Shown here piece by piece: positions 29,624-39,342 of a stretch of 64,000 nucleotides of DNA (position 1 is the first letter of the stretch; each line of letters begins with the position of its first letter). The notes beneath the pieces were generated by a model. It made no database searches. It was not told where the DNA came from and was given only the letters and a program-made list of their open reading frames with translations. This DNA comes from Phocaeicola sartorii JCM 17136 = DSM 21941 (GTDB lineage: Bacteria > Bacteroidota > Bacteroidia > Bacteroidales > Bacteroidaceae), in assembly GCF_000614185.1 (NCBI RefSeq), contig NZ_BAKM01000006.1, positions 1 through 64,000 on the forward strand. Reading direction: 5' to 3'. The position numbers were made by a program, and so were the translations under genes.

Positions 29624-31207
29624 ATGAAGAAGATCATTATTTTTATAGTTTGGATCATTGGTTTGTCGGGGGCGTTTGCACAACAACGGGAAATGTTCCA
29701 TAATCCGGTGATTGAGGCGGATGTACCTGACCCTTCCATGATAAGGGTGGGAAACTATTACTATCTGGTAAGCACCACCATGCACCTGATGCCGGGTTGT
29801 CCGGTGATGCGTTCAAAGGACTTGGTGCATTGGGAAACGATCAGTTATGTGTTTCAACGGCTTACTGACTTGCCCCGTTATGATTTGAAGGAAGGTACGG
29901 TATATGGTCGCGGACAATGGGCCTCCAGCATCCGCTATCATGACGGACGGTTCTATGTATGGTTCTCACCCAATGATGAACCTCATCGTGGTTATATCTA
30001 TACCGCCGAAGATCCGGCGGGCGAATGGACATTAGTCTCCCGTCCGCCTCATCATCATGATGCTTCTTTGTTTTTTGATGATGACGGCAAAGTCTATCTG
30101 TTTTATGGCACCGGACAACTTCGTCAGCTCAAGAGCGACCTGAGCGATGTGGAGCCGGGAGGTATAGACCAAAAGATATTCGAGCGGGATGCCGATGAGC
30201 AGGGACTTTTGGAAGGAAGTCAGGCATTCAAGCATAACGGCAGATATTACGTGATGATGATTTCCATGGACTGGAGCATTCCCGGACGGTTACGTCGTGA
30301 GGTGTGCTATCGTGCCGACCAGATAACCGGTCCGTATGAGAAAAAGGTGATTTTAGAAACCGAATTTCAAGGATATGGTGGCGTGGGACAAGGCTGTATA
30401 GTCGATACTCCTGACGGAAACTGGTATGGCTTTATTTTTCAGGATAGGGGCGGCATAGGGCGTGTGCCCACATTGATGCCCTGCCGCTGGGAAGACGGTT
30501 GGCCGATACTGGGTGATGCGGACGGACGTGTGCCCGAGTGTATGGAGATGCCTGCTTCCGGAGAGGAGTGTAAAGGAAGTATCATGGGAAGTGATGATTT
30601 CGACACCGGCCGGTTGAGCTTGAACTGGCAGTGGAACCATAATCCGTTGGACGATTGCTGGTCGCTGACAGAGCGTCCGGGTTTCCTGCGGTTGAGGACC
30701 GGAAGGGTGGTGGATAATCTGTTTCTGGCTCCCAATACCTTGACTCAGCGTATGAGCGGGCCGAAATGCAGCGGTGTGGTAGCTATGGATGTCTCGAAGA
30801 TGAAAGAAGGGGATGTTGCGGGCTTCAGTGCTTTCAATGGGTTGTCCGGAGTGCTGGCAGTGGTCATGGAAAACGGGAAAAAGCAGTGGGTGATGTCACA
30901 TCAGTCTGTCAGTCTTTCGGATCGGGAAAAAAGGGTGACTGCTGTGGAAGTGCTGGAGAAAGAACGCATAGATTGTGAGAAAGAGGTGGTCTATCTTCGT
31001 ATGGAGGGCGACTTTGCCGATAAAAAAGATGAAGCCACTTTTTACTACAGTTATGACAAGAAAACGTGGAAACGAATAGGGGAGCCTTGTAAAATGGTTT
31101 TTGATTATACCAAATTCTTTATGGGAAGCAAGTTTGCTATTTTTAATTATGCTACTAAAGATTTGGGAGGATATGTGGATATAGATTATTTTGAGTACGG
31201 TAACTAA
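29624..31207 (+). CDS. GH43 family glycoside hydrolase, secreted
   Basis: 527 residues from ATG 29624, 8 bp after the previous stop; the open frame extends back to 29450 inside the esterase gene but lacks a plausible start. The signal peptide ends GAFAQ. GH43 residues: aspartate in DVPDPSMIRVG, aspartate in HHDASLFFDDDG, glutamate in LLEGSQAFKHNGRYYVM. The C-terminal about 190 residues (GSDDFDTGRLSLNWQWNHNPLDDCWSL) are the beta-sandwich module of long GH43 enzymes. It is likely a xylosidase or arabinofuranosidase in the periplasm. It differs from the two other GH43 genes in the locus and so probably has a different linkage preference. Confidence 0.9.
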   Translation: MKKIIIFIVWIIGLSGAFAQQREMFHNPVIEADVPDPSMIRVGNYYYLVSTTMHLMPGCPVMRSKDLVHWETISYVFQRLTDLPRYDLKEGTVYGRGQWASSIRYHDGRFYVWFSPNDEPHRGYIYTAEDPAGEWTLVSRPPHHHDASLFFDDDGKVYLFYGTGQLRQLKSDLSDVEPGGIDQKIFERDADEQGLLEGSQAFKHNGRYYVMMISMDWSIPGRLRREVCYRADQITGPYEKKVILETEFQGYGGVGQGCIVDTPDGNWYGFIFQDRGGIGRVPTLMPCRWEDGWPILGDADGRVPECMEMPASGEECKGSIMGSDDFDTGRLSLNWQWNHNPLDDCWSLTERPGFLRLRTGRVVDNLFLAPNTLTQRMSGPKCSGVVAMDVSKMKEGDVAGFSAFNGLSGVLAVVMENGKKQWVMSHQSVSLSDREKRVTAVEVLEKERIDCEKEVVYLRMEGDFADKKDEATFYYSYDKKTWKRIGEPCKMVFDYTKFFMGSKFAIFNYATKDLGGYVDIDYFEYGN

Positions 31208-31219
31208 AAAGTGAATAGA

Positions 31220-33814
31220 ATGAAACTAAAAAAAATGTGTGGGGATATTCTTGTTCTCCACCTTGTGCCTGAATGTAGGAGCTATAGATCATAAAGGGAT
31301 TACTTTCGACCGGCTGGCTCCCGAACGTTTCACACTGATGGAAAACGGAGTGGCCAATGAAATATTGGTGGACGAGCAGGAGGATGCCGGTGTGATGATA
31401 GCAGTAAGGAATCTTCAGAATGACTTTAAACGGGTGAGTGGCCGGGATGCCGGGTTATGCTATACTCCCGGTGTAAAGCGCATGATTATGATAGGTACGT
31501 TGAAAAGCCGTTATATCCGGGAATTGGTAAAGGCGAAAAAGATAGATGCTTCGTTGCTGGAGGGCAAGAATGAGAAATACCTGATGACCGTGGTATCTGC
31601 TCCCTTGAACGGAGTGGATGAGGCGCTCGTCATTGTGGGAAGTGACAAACGCGGAACGATTTATGGGATTTATGAGCTTTCGGAACAGATTGGTGTTTCG
31701 CCGTGGTACGACTGGGCGGATGTGCCGGTGATGCCCCGGCAGAATCTTTCGATGACGCGTGGAAGTTATACGGCGGGAGAACCGGCGGTAAAGTATCGGG
31801 GTATCTTTTTGAATGACGAGGCTCCTTGCCTGACCGGATGGGTGAAGCACACTTACGGCACGAATTATGGTGATCATCGTTTTTATGCCCGTGTGTTCGA
31901 ACTGATTTTGCGTCTGCGTGGTAACTTTATGTGGCCTGCCATGTGGGGTTGGAGCTTTTATGCGGATGATCCGGAGAACAGCAAGACCGCCCATGAGATG
32001 GGGATTATAATGGGAACCTCACACCATGAGCCTATGGCACGCAATCATCAGGAATGGGTAAGGAAGCGTAGCGAATATGGGGTGTGGGACTATGCTTCCA
32101 ATCAGCAAGTGATTGACCGTTTTTTCCGTGAAGGTATGGAGCGTGCCGCCGGTACGGAAGATTTGATTACCATTGGTATGAGAGGTGACGGTGATACTCC
32201 GATGGGTGGAAAGGAAGGAGAAGATGACAAATATGTGCCGCGTGATGAGGAAAACATGCGCCTGATGGAGAAGATATTCCGGAATCAGCGTCGTATTATC
32301 AAGGAAGTGACGGGAAAAGCGCCGGAGAAACGTCCGCAGGTATGGGCTATTTATAAAGAGGTGCAACGCTATTATGACATGGGACTCCGTGTGCCCGATG
32401 ATGTGATTATGTTGCTGAGTGATGACAACTGGGGGGATGTGCGCCGGTTGCCGGATGCCAAAGGACGGAAGCGTTCCGGCGGATGGGGGATGTATTATCA
32501 TGTAGATTATGTGGGGGCTCCCCGTAATTCCAAATGGTTGAATGTAACTCCTATACAAAATATGTGGGAACAGCTTCAGTTGACTTACAGCTATGGGGTG
32601 GATAAGCTTTGGATATTGAATGTGGGTGATTTGAAACCGATGGAGTATCCTATCACTCTTTTTATGAATATGGCTTGGAATCCGGAACGCTATGCGGCAG
32701 GGAATCTGTTGGAGCATACACGGGCGTTTTGTGCGCAACAGTTCGGTGAGGAACAGGCGGATGAGGCCATGCGTATCCTGAACCTGTATTGCAAGTACAA
32801 TGGACGCGTGACTCCCGAGATGCTGGATAAGGATACTTATCACTTGGCTTCGGGGGAATGGAGCAGGTGGCCGATGAGTATGTGAAGCTGGAGGCGGAAG
32901 CCTTGCGGCAGTATTTGAAACTGGATACCGCTTACAGGGATGCTTATCGCCAACTGATTCTTTTTCCTGTGCAGGCGATGGCCAATCTATATGAAATGTA
33001 CTATGCACAAGCCATGAATCACAAATTGTACCAGGAGAACAATCCGCAGGCGAATGAGTGGGCCGACAAGGTGGAGAAGGCGTTTAGGCGCGATGCGGAA
33101 TTGTGCAGGGAATACAACGAAGAAATGTCGGGAGGCAAGTGGAACGGAATGATGACGCAGAAACATATAGGCTATACTTCGTGGAACGATGATTTCCCTG
33201 CCGACCGTTTGCCGGAAGTTTACCGGATAGAGCAACCGGAACAGGCTGTAGGAGGATATTTGTTTGCCGGTGACAAAGGGGTGGTTTCCATGGAGGCGGA
33301 GCATTACTTTGCATCATCCGTGGCACCGAAGACCGTTTGGACAGTCATACCGCACATGGGACGTACGCTGAGCGGAGTGGCTTTGATGCCTTATACACAG
33401 TCTGCTGAGGGAGCTTCGCTCTCTTATAAAATGAAAATACCGCAAAAAGTAGATACGGTAAATGTGTATGTCATTGTGAAATCCACCCTGCCCTTCCTCA
33501 GACGGGAAGGTCATCGCTACACAGTAGGTTTTGAAGGAGGGGAGGAGCAGACTGTCTGTTTCAATGCGGAGTTGAACGAGCATCCGGATAATGTATATCG
33601 TGTACTGTATCCCACAGTGGCCCGTCGGGTGGTGAAGACCCGGGTGAAATTGAGCCTGCCCGACCGTGCGGACGGAACCTATACATTGGTTCTGAAACCG
33701 GTGGAGCCTGCCATCGTATTTGAAAAGATTGTGGTGGATTATGGCGGTTATGAGGATAGTTATCTGTTTATGGACGAATCTCCTTGCCGGAGAAATAAAC
33801 TGAATGGACAATGA
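31220..33814 (+). CDS. GH115 xylan alpha-1,2-glucuronidase, frameshifted twice in this sequence
   Basis: ATG 31220 with seven rather than eight A at 31228-31235 gives the signal peptide MKLKKCVGIFLFSTLCLNVGA, joining the frame that carries GH115: IGVSPWYDWADVPVMP, YRGIFLNDEAPCLTGWV, NFMWPAMWGW, GTSHHEPMARNHQEW, GMRGDGDTPMGG, and SDDNWGDVRRLP. A second break at 32860-32861 (GG where GGG gives GEWEQVADEYVKLE) leads into the C-terminal domains, ending LNGQ. Restored length is about 864 residues, usual for GH115. The enzyme removes (4-O-methyl)glucuronic acid from internal positions of xylan. Its stop overlaps the GH67 start (ATGA). Both breaks are homopolymer changes, so error is the simplest explanation. 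Confidence 0.88.
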
Positions 33815-35856
33815 AAAACATCAGATTGACAGTTTGGATAGGAATGATGTGCGGGTGCTTGGCGGCAGGAATGTTGCAGGCCGGTACACGACCGGACAAT
33901 GCCCGTCCGGCAGAAGAAGACGGCAGCCGCTTGTGGTTGCCGGTGATGCGCCCGGCGGAAGGTGCGGAGGTGGAAGTTATATATAAAGGAAAAGTGTCAC
34001 CCACCATAGCCATTGCCATTGCTGAGTTGAAAAACGCCTGGAAGGGAGAGCCTGTACTTTTGGAGAAAAAGAGGACAGGGCAGGGGGATGGGTTTGCCAT
34101 CACTTCTTCGGAACATCAGGTCCGTATTCTTTCATCCACCGAGGCAGGATTGCTTTATGGTGTTTATAGTCTGTTGCGTATGCAGGCGGCGGGGCAGGTC
34201 ACAGTACCTCTGTCGGTTACTGAACAACCTGTGTATGATCTTCGCATCTTGAACCATTGGGATAATCCGGATGGTACGGTGGAGCGTGGTTATGCCGGTC
34301 GTTCTTTGTGGAATTGGGAAGAACTTCCCGGAACTTTGTCACCACGTTACGAGGCATACGCCCGTGCCAATGCTTCTGTGGGTATTAATGGAACGGTGCT
34401 GAATAATGTCAATGCCTCGCCCCAAGTGCTGGCAACCTCCAGTCTGGAGAAAGTCAAGGCATTGGCTGATGTCTTCCGGCCTTATGGTATAAAGGTCTAT
34501 TTATCGGTTAATTTTGCATCTCCTATCCAGTTGGGCAAGTTGGATACGGCAGATCCGTTGGACAAGGAGGTCATCCGGTGGTGGAGGCGGAAAGTGAAAG
34601 AAATCTATACGTTGATACCTGATTTTGGCGGCTTTTTGGTAAAGGCCAATTCGGAGGGGCAGCCGGGACCATGTGATTTCGGGCGTACTCATGCCGAGGG
34701 AGCGAATATGCTGGCGGATGCGTTGAAACCCTACGGAGGAATCGTGATGTGGAGGGCGTTTGTCTATAGTCCTACCGACAGTGACCGTGCCAAGCAGGCC
34801 TATTTGGAGTTTATGCCTTTGGACGGGCAGTTTCATGACAATGTAATAGTACAGATAAAGAACGGACCGATAGATTTCCAGCCTCGCGAACCTTACAGCC
34901 CTTTGTTCACAGCCATGAAGCGGACTCCCATGATGGTGGAGTTTCAAATCACTCAGGAGTATTTAGGCTTTTCCAATCATCTGGCCTATTTGGTTCCTTT
35001 ATGGGAGGAGTTCTTTGGCGAGGTGCGTCCGGATAGATTAAAAGCTGCGGCGGGTGTGGCAAACATCGGTACGGATGTGAACTGGTGCGGACACCATTTT
35101 GCACAAGCCAACTGGTATGCTTTCGGGCGGTTGGCATGGAATCCGTCGCTGACTTCAGACCGGATTGCGGATGAGTGGTTGCGGCAGACGTTTACTTCCC
35201 AGCCGGCATTTGTCCGTCCGGTCAAAGAGATGATGTTGCAGAGCCGGGAGGCGGTGGTGAATTATATGATGCCGTTGGGGCTGCATCATCAGTTTGCATG
35301 GGGGCACCATTATGGGCCTGAACCGTGGTGTAGTGTGCCCGGTGCTCGTCCGGACTGGCTACCTTCTTATTATCATAAGGCAGATAAGGAGGGAATCGGT
35401 TTCGACCGTAGCAGCAAAGGGAGTGATGCCGTTTCTCAGTATCCCGATTCACTTCGTCAGATTTACAATGACAAGGCAACTTGCCCCGAGATTTATTTGC
35501 TTTGGTTCCATCATGTGCCTTGGCATCATCAGATGAAAAGCGGACGTACGCTTTGGGGGGAGTTGTGCCATGCATACGATAGAGGTGTGCGGCAGGTACG
35601 TGGTTTTCAGGAAGTATGGGACAGTGTGGAACCTTTTGTAGATGCACGCCGGTTCGGGGAAGTGCAGTCGAAATTGAAAATCCAGATGCGTGACGCTGTG
35701 TGGTGGAAAGATGCTTGTCTGCTTTATTTCCAGACTTTCTCAGGGATGCCTGTTCCGGCCGGCATAGAACGTCCGGTACACGAGTTGGAGGATATGAAAC
35801 GCTTCCGGTTGGAAATCTCGAACTATGAATGTCCTGAGAGTGGGTTCAATAAATAA
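33811..35856 (+). CDS. GH67 alpha-glucuronidase
   Basis: 681 residues with a signal peptide (MKNIRLTVWIGMMCGCLAAGMLQAG). An N-terminal Glyco_hydro_67N domain (to about 140) precedes the catalytic barrel, seen as LNHWDNPDGTVERGYAGRSLW, INGTVLNNVNA, FLVKANSEGQPGPCDFGRTHAEGANMLADAL (candidate catalytic Glu/Asp region), and VMWRAFVY. The C-terminal helical domain includes QFAWGHHYGPEPWC. GH67 removes methylglucuronic acid from the non-reducing end of short aldouronic oligomers, complementing GH115, which acts on longer chains. Translation is coupled by a 4-bp overlap. It is 28 bp upstream of the esterase gene. Confidence 0.94.
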   Translation: MKNIRLTVWIGMMCGCLAAGMLQAGTRPDNARPAEEDGSRLWLPVMRPAEGAEVEVIYKGKVSPTIAIAIAELKNAWKGEPVLLEKKRTGQGDGFAITSSEHQVRILSSTEAGLLYGVYSLLRMQAAGQVTVPLSVTEQPVYDLRILNHWDNPDGTVERGYAGRSLWNWEELPGTLSPRYEAYARANASVGINGTVLNNVNASPQVLATSSLEKVKALADVFRPYGIKVYLSVNFASPIQLGKLDTADPLDKEVIRWWRRKVKEIYTLIPDFGGFLVKANSEGQPGPCDFGRTHAEGANMLADALKPYGGIVMWRAFVYSPTDSDRAKQAYLEFMPLDGQFHDNVIVQIKNGPIDFQPREPYSPLFTAMKRTPMMVEFQITQEYLGFSNHLAYLVPLWEEFFGEVRPDRLKAAAGVANIGTDVNWCGHHFAQANWYAFGRLAWNPSLTSDRIADEWLRQTFTSQPAFVRPVKEMMLQSREAVVNYMMPLGLHHQFAWGHHYGPEPWCSVPGARPDWLPSYYHKADKEGIGFDRSSKGSDAVSQYPDSLRQIYNDKATCPEIYLLWFHHVPWHHQMKSGRTLWGELCHAYDRGVRQVRGFQEVWDSVEPFVDARRFGEVQSKLKIQMRDAVWWKDACLLYFQTFSGMPVPAGIERPVHELEDMKRFRLEISNYECPESGFNK

Positions 35857-35883
35857 ATTACGGTTTTTAACTTTATAAGAAAA

Positions 35884-37821
35884 ATGAAATATAAGTTGGC
35901 TTTAGTAATGTCGGTTCTTTGTGCATTTTCCGCATGGACCGAAGCAAAGGTGAAATTGCCTGCCATCCTATCGGACGGTATGGTATTGCAACGTGAGCGG
36001 CCCGTTAAAATATGGGGAAATGCCGATAAAGGAGAGAATGTGACCGTTGTTTTTAAAAAGAAGAAATTCAGTACGGTAGCCGGGGAAGATGGTAAGTGGC
36101 TGGTGGAGCTGCCTCCCATGAAGGCAGGCGGCCCTTTTGAAATGACCGTGAATGATATCCGGTTGAAAGATATTCTAGTGGGTGATGTCTGGCTTTGCTC
36201 CGGACAGTCCAACATGGAATTGACCGCCGGACGGGTGACTGATAAATTTGCCGAGGAAATAGCAAGGGATGAGAATCCGATGATACGGTATGTGAAGATT
36301 CCTTTAGGCAATGATTTGCATGGACCTAAAGACGATCTGCCGGGGGCAGACTGGATGCCGCTGACTAAAGAAACTGCTCCTTCCTTCTCTGCTTTGGCTT
36401 ATTTCTTTGCCAAGGAGATGTATAGGGAGACGCAAGTACCTGTGGGCATTGTTAACTCCAGTTGGGGGGGGAGTTCCGTCGAGGCTTGGATGAGTGAGGA
36501 GGCCTTGCAGAAGTTTCCGCGTCAGTTGCACGAGCGTGATTTGTTTAATTCGGATGAGTATCGTGAGTTGTGCAACCGTTCGGGACAGATGATGAACCGT
36601 TTTTGGGATACCGCTTTGTACAAAGGAGACCGGGGACTTCATGACGGGATATGCTGGAATCGTCCGGAACTGGATGATACGGACTGGCAGACAGTAGATA
36701 TGTTTTCCAAGGAATGGGGAAGAAAGAATGGATATCCGGTGTGTGGCTCTCATTGGTTCCGTCAGAAAGTGAATGTATCAACGGAACAAGCCGGAAAAGA
36801 AGCCGTTCTTCGTTTGGGGTGCATGGTGGATGCCGATTCGGTGTTTGTGAACGGGATTTTTGTAGGTAACACTTTCTATCAGTATCCGCCGCGTATTTAT
36901 CGGGTGCCGGCTTCTATATTGAAACCCGGTGAGAATCTGGTGACTGTCCGGCTGATTAATTACGGAGGGGCCGCCAGTTTTGTGCCCGATAAACCTTATT
37001 GTCTGGCATGGGGGACAGATACAGTCCGTTTGTCCAGCCGCTGGAAATATCAATTAGGCTGTGAGATGCCTGCACGCACCAACAGTGTCTCTTTTCAGAA
37101 TGTTCCTACCGGCATGTATAATTCCATGATTTCTCCTCTGCGTAATCTGGCCTTTACCGGTGCGTTGTGGTATCAGGGAGAAACGAATACGGGCCGTCCT
37201 AATGAATATGAGGAATTGCTGGCTGCCATGATTATTGACTGGCGTGAGAAACTGGCTGATAAAGAATTGCCTTTCTTCATTGTACAGCTGGCCAATTTCA
37301 TGCAGACACATCCGGAGCCGGTAGAAAGTAATTGGGCGGCTTTGCGTGAAGCGCAACGGCAAGTAGCGTTGAAAGTCCCGAATGCAGCTTTAGCGGTAGC
37401 GAGTGATTTGGGCGAGTGGAACGACATTCATCCATTGAATAAAAAAGAACTGGCAAGACGTATCTCCCTGTTGGTGAAAAGAGGGGTGTATGGTGATAAA
37501 AAGAGTGTGCACAATGGGCCCATGTGTACGGGCATGACTGTCAATCATGAAGGAAAGGCTATTCTTTCTTTTGAAGCGGGAACTGATAAATTACGGGCGG
37601 TAGATGAATTGACGGGATTTGCGATAGCTGGTGCCGATGGACATTTTCAATGGGCGGAAGCAGTTGTCGTCAATGGGAATCAGGTGGCAGTATGGCATAA
37701 AGATATCCCTCATCCAGTGACGGTACGTTATGGTTGGGATGATAATCCGGTTCATGCGAATTTGAGAAATATGGCCGGCTTGCCGGCTTCTCCTTTCCAA
37801 ATTTCATTGGGGGATCAATAA
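35884..37821 (+). CDS. SGNH-type sialate O-acetylesterase-like protein, probable acetyl-xylan esterase (CE20-like)
   Basis: 645 residues with a signal peptide (to about TEAK). The fold order is an N-terminal beta domain (LPAILSDGMVLQRERPVKIWG), the GDVWLCSGQSNMEL serine motif at about 99-112, GIVNSSWGGSSVEAWMS, a jelly-roll insert at about 240-410 (WFRQKVNVSTEQ to NVPTG), GALWYQGETNTGRP, and the C-terminal catalytic pair in EWNDIHPLNK. The insert resembles that of enzymes later named CE20. In a xylan operon the natural substrate would be acetyl groups on xylose or xylo-oligomers; the family name sialate esterase comes from homologs and is unlikely to apply. It is the last gene of unit 3. Confidence 0.88.
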   Translation: MKYKLALVMSVLCAFSAWTEAKVKLPAILSDGMVLQRERPVKIWGNADKGENVTVVFKKKKFSTVAGEDGKWLVELPPMKAGGPFEMTVNDIRLKDILVGDVWLCSGQSNMELTAGRVTDKFAEEIARDENPMIRYVKIPLGNDLHGPKDDLPGADWMPLTKETAPSFSALAYFFAKEMYRETQVPVGIVNSSWGGSSVEAWMSEEALQKFPRQLHERDLFNSDEYRELCNRSGQMMNRFWDTALYKGDRGLHDGICWNRPELDDTDWQTVDMFSKEWGRKNGYPVCGSHWFRQKVNVSTEQAGKEAVLRLGCMVDADSVFVNGIFVGNTFYQYPPRIYRVPASILKPGENLVTVRLINYGGAASFVPDKPYCLAWGTDTVRLSSRWKYQLGCEMPARTNSVSFQNVPTGMYNSMISPLRNLAFTGALWYQGETNTGRPNEYEELLAAMIIDWREKLADKELPFFIVQLANFMQTHPEPVESNWAALREAQRQVALKVPNAALAVASDLGEWNDIHPLNKKELARRISLLVKRGVYGDKKSVHNGPMCTGMTVNHEGKAILSFEAGTDKLRAVDELTGFAIAGADGHFQWAEAVVVNGNQVAVWHKDIPHPVTVRYGWDDNPVHANLRNMAGLPASPFQISLGDQ

Positions 37822-37843
37822 TTCAAATGTTAGGGGAAGGAAT

Positions 37844-37888
37844 GGCAGTGTACTAAATGAGTTGATATGAATTATTTAGTACACTGCC
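37844..37888. terminator. Long hairpin at the end of xylan unit 3
   Basis: GGCAGTGTACTAAAT (37844-37858) pairs perfectly with ATTTAGTACACTGCC (37874-37888), a 15-bp stem. It is not followed by a T-run, so termination may be weak or the stem may stabilise the mRNA 3' end. Confidence 0.6.
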
Positions 37889-37974
37889 TGTTGAGGTTCT
37901 ATTCTGTGAGTGTACCAATCCGTTATGCACACTTCCTCTCTGATTTTGCAGGTGAGCCTGAATGATGATTCTTT

Positions 37975-39105
37975 TCAGTCTGTCCAAAGCATGTCGCTCA
38001 TGATCCCGTCAGAAATAAAGATGCCTTTGCGGGTGAGTCTCAATACATCATTGACAAGTTCTAATGTACCTTGCTTTAAATGCGGAGCAGCCATGCGGAG
38101 ACAGTAGTCGTACAACTTTTCTCCAAATTCATCACGTAGCTTTGACAGTGGCATACCCCATTCCGTGCGGATGCGGGTAATGACAAAGTCGTTATACCGG
38201 GTATATAAATCCAATTCTTCTATTTCGAAAACGGGTGTCCCTGCGGAGATTCCTTTTATATAGGTATCCAGTGAGGCGACATTCCATTGGCGGGAAACGC
38301 CATTGTATGAGTGGGCGGAAGGGCCGCAGCCCAAATACTTTTTCTCTGTCCAGTAACTGGAATTGTGGCGTGAGTAAAGGCCCGGCAGCGAGAAATTGGA
38401 AATCTCATAATGATCGTACCCTTCGGAGGTCAGCCGGTCTATCAGTGTGCTGAATAAGGAAACGCTTAAGTCTTCGTCCGCCTCTTCCACTTTATGCTGT
38501 TCACGCAGCTTCCACAATACGGTATCTTCTTCGTATATCAGGTGATAGGCCGATAGATGTTCGGGGTGTAATAAAAGGGCTTGATCCAAATCTTGTTGCC
38601 AGGTTGACAAGGTTTCTCCGGGCAGGCCATACATCAGGTCAATGCTGATATTCTGAAACCCGGCGGCACGGCAGTTTTGGAAAGCTTCGATGGCTTGCCG
38701 GGCGGTGTGACGGCGTTGCAGTACTTTCAATATGGATTCGTTAAAAGTCTGAATGCCCATACTCAGCCGATTGAAGGGGAGGGTGCGTAGCATAGCGATA
38801 TACTCTGGGCTCAGATCGTCAGGATTGGCTTCAAGGGTTATTTCGGGATGACTGCCGATGGAATAGTTCTTATATATATAGGAGAAGATAGTCTCAAAGT
38901 CTTCTTTGTCAAGCTGGGAAGGAGTGCCTCCTCCCCAATAAATGGTTTCAACCGTTTCACCGCCCAAGTATTCTTTCCGCATTTCCAGTTCACTGCATAG
39001 TGCATGCACATAAGCTGTTTTTCTTTCGCTTTGAGTCGTAGAGAAGAAATCGCAATAAATGCAACGTCGTTTGCAAAAAGGAACATGAAGATAAATACCT
39101 GCCAT
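37975..39105 (-). CDS. hemW: Radical SAM heme chaperone HemW
   Basis: 376 residues from ATG 39105 (MAGIYLHVPFCKRRCIYCDF); the open frame extends upstream but this start aligns with the family. The 4Fe-4S cluster motif CxxxCxxC is in CKRRCIYC at about 11-18. Other family features: YWGGGTPSQL, ITLEANPDDLSPE, RLSMGIQTFNESILKVLQRRH, and SIDLMYGLPGETLSTW. The C-terminal HemN_C part has HYEISNFSLPG and CGPSAHSYNG. HemW inserts heme into respiratory enzymes and was often misannotated as coproporphyrinogen III oxidase. It is divergent from the EF-G2 gene across about 240 bp. Confidence 0.93.
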   Translation of the reverse strand: MAGIYLHVPFCKRRCIYCDFFSTTQSERKTAYVHALCSELEMRKEYLGGETVETIYWGGGTPSQLDKEDFETIFSYIYKNYSIGSHPEITLEANPDDLSPEYIAMLRTLPFNRLSMGIQTFNESILKVLQRRHTARQAIEAFQNCRAAGFQNISIDLMYGLPGETLSTWQQDLDQALLLHPEHLSAYHLIYEEDTVLWKLREQHKVEEADEDLSVSLFSTLIDRLTSEGYDHYEISNFSLPGLYSRHNSSYWTEKKYLGCGPSAHSYNGVSRQWNVASLDTYIKGISAGTPVFEIEELDLYTRYNDFVITRIRTEWGMPLSKLRDEFGEKLYDYCLRMAAPHLKQGTLELVNDVLRLTRKGIFISDGIMSDMLWTD

Positions 39106-39342
39106 AAACTTAGAATTTTCAGCAAAGCTATAAAAAAAGGGCTTATCAGACAAATGAAAGCCTACTAACCCCAAGAATGTGAAGCCATAAAACTATGGTT
39201 TCTTAATAATGTGCCGTAAAACATAGTTTAGTAACACCTCTCTTTAAGTTGCTTTTTTTCTCTTTATTTTCTAATTTGCGCTCCACATTTTTAGGAGATA
39301 TGAAACACATATCCGTTTGTTAATAATTAAACCTTAGATATC

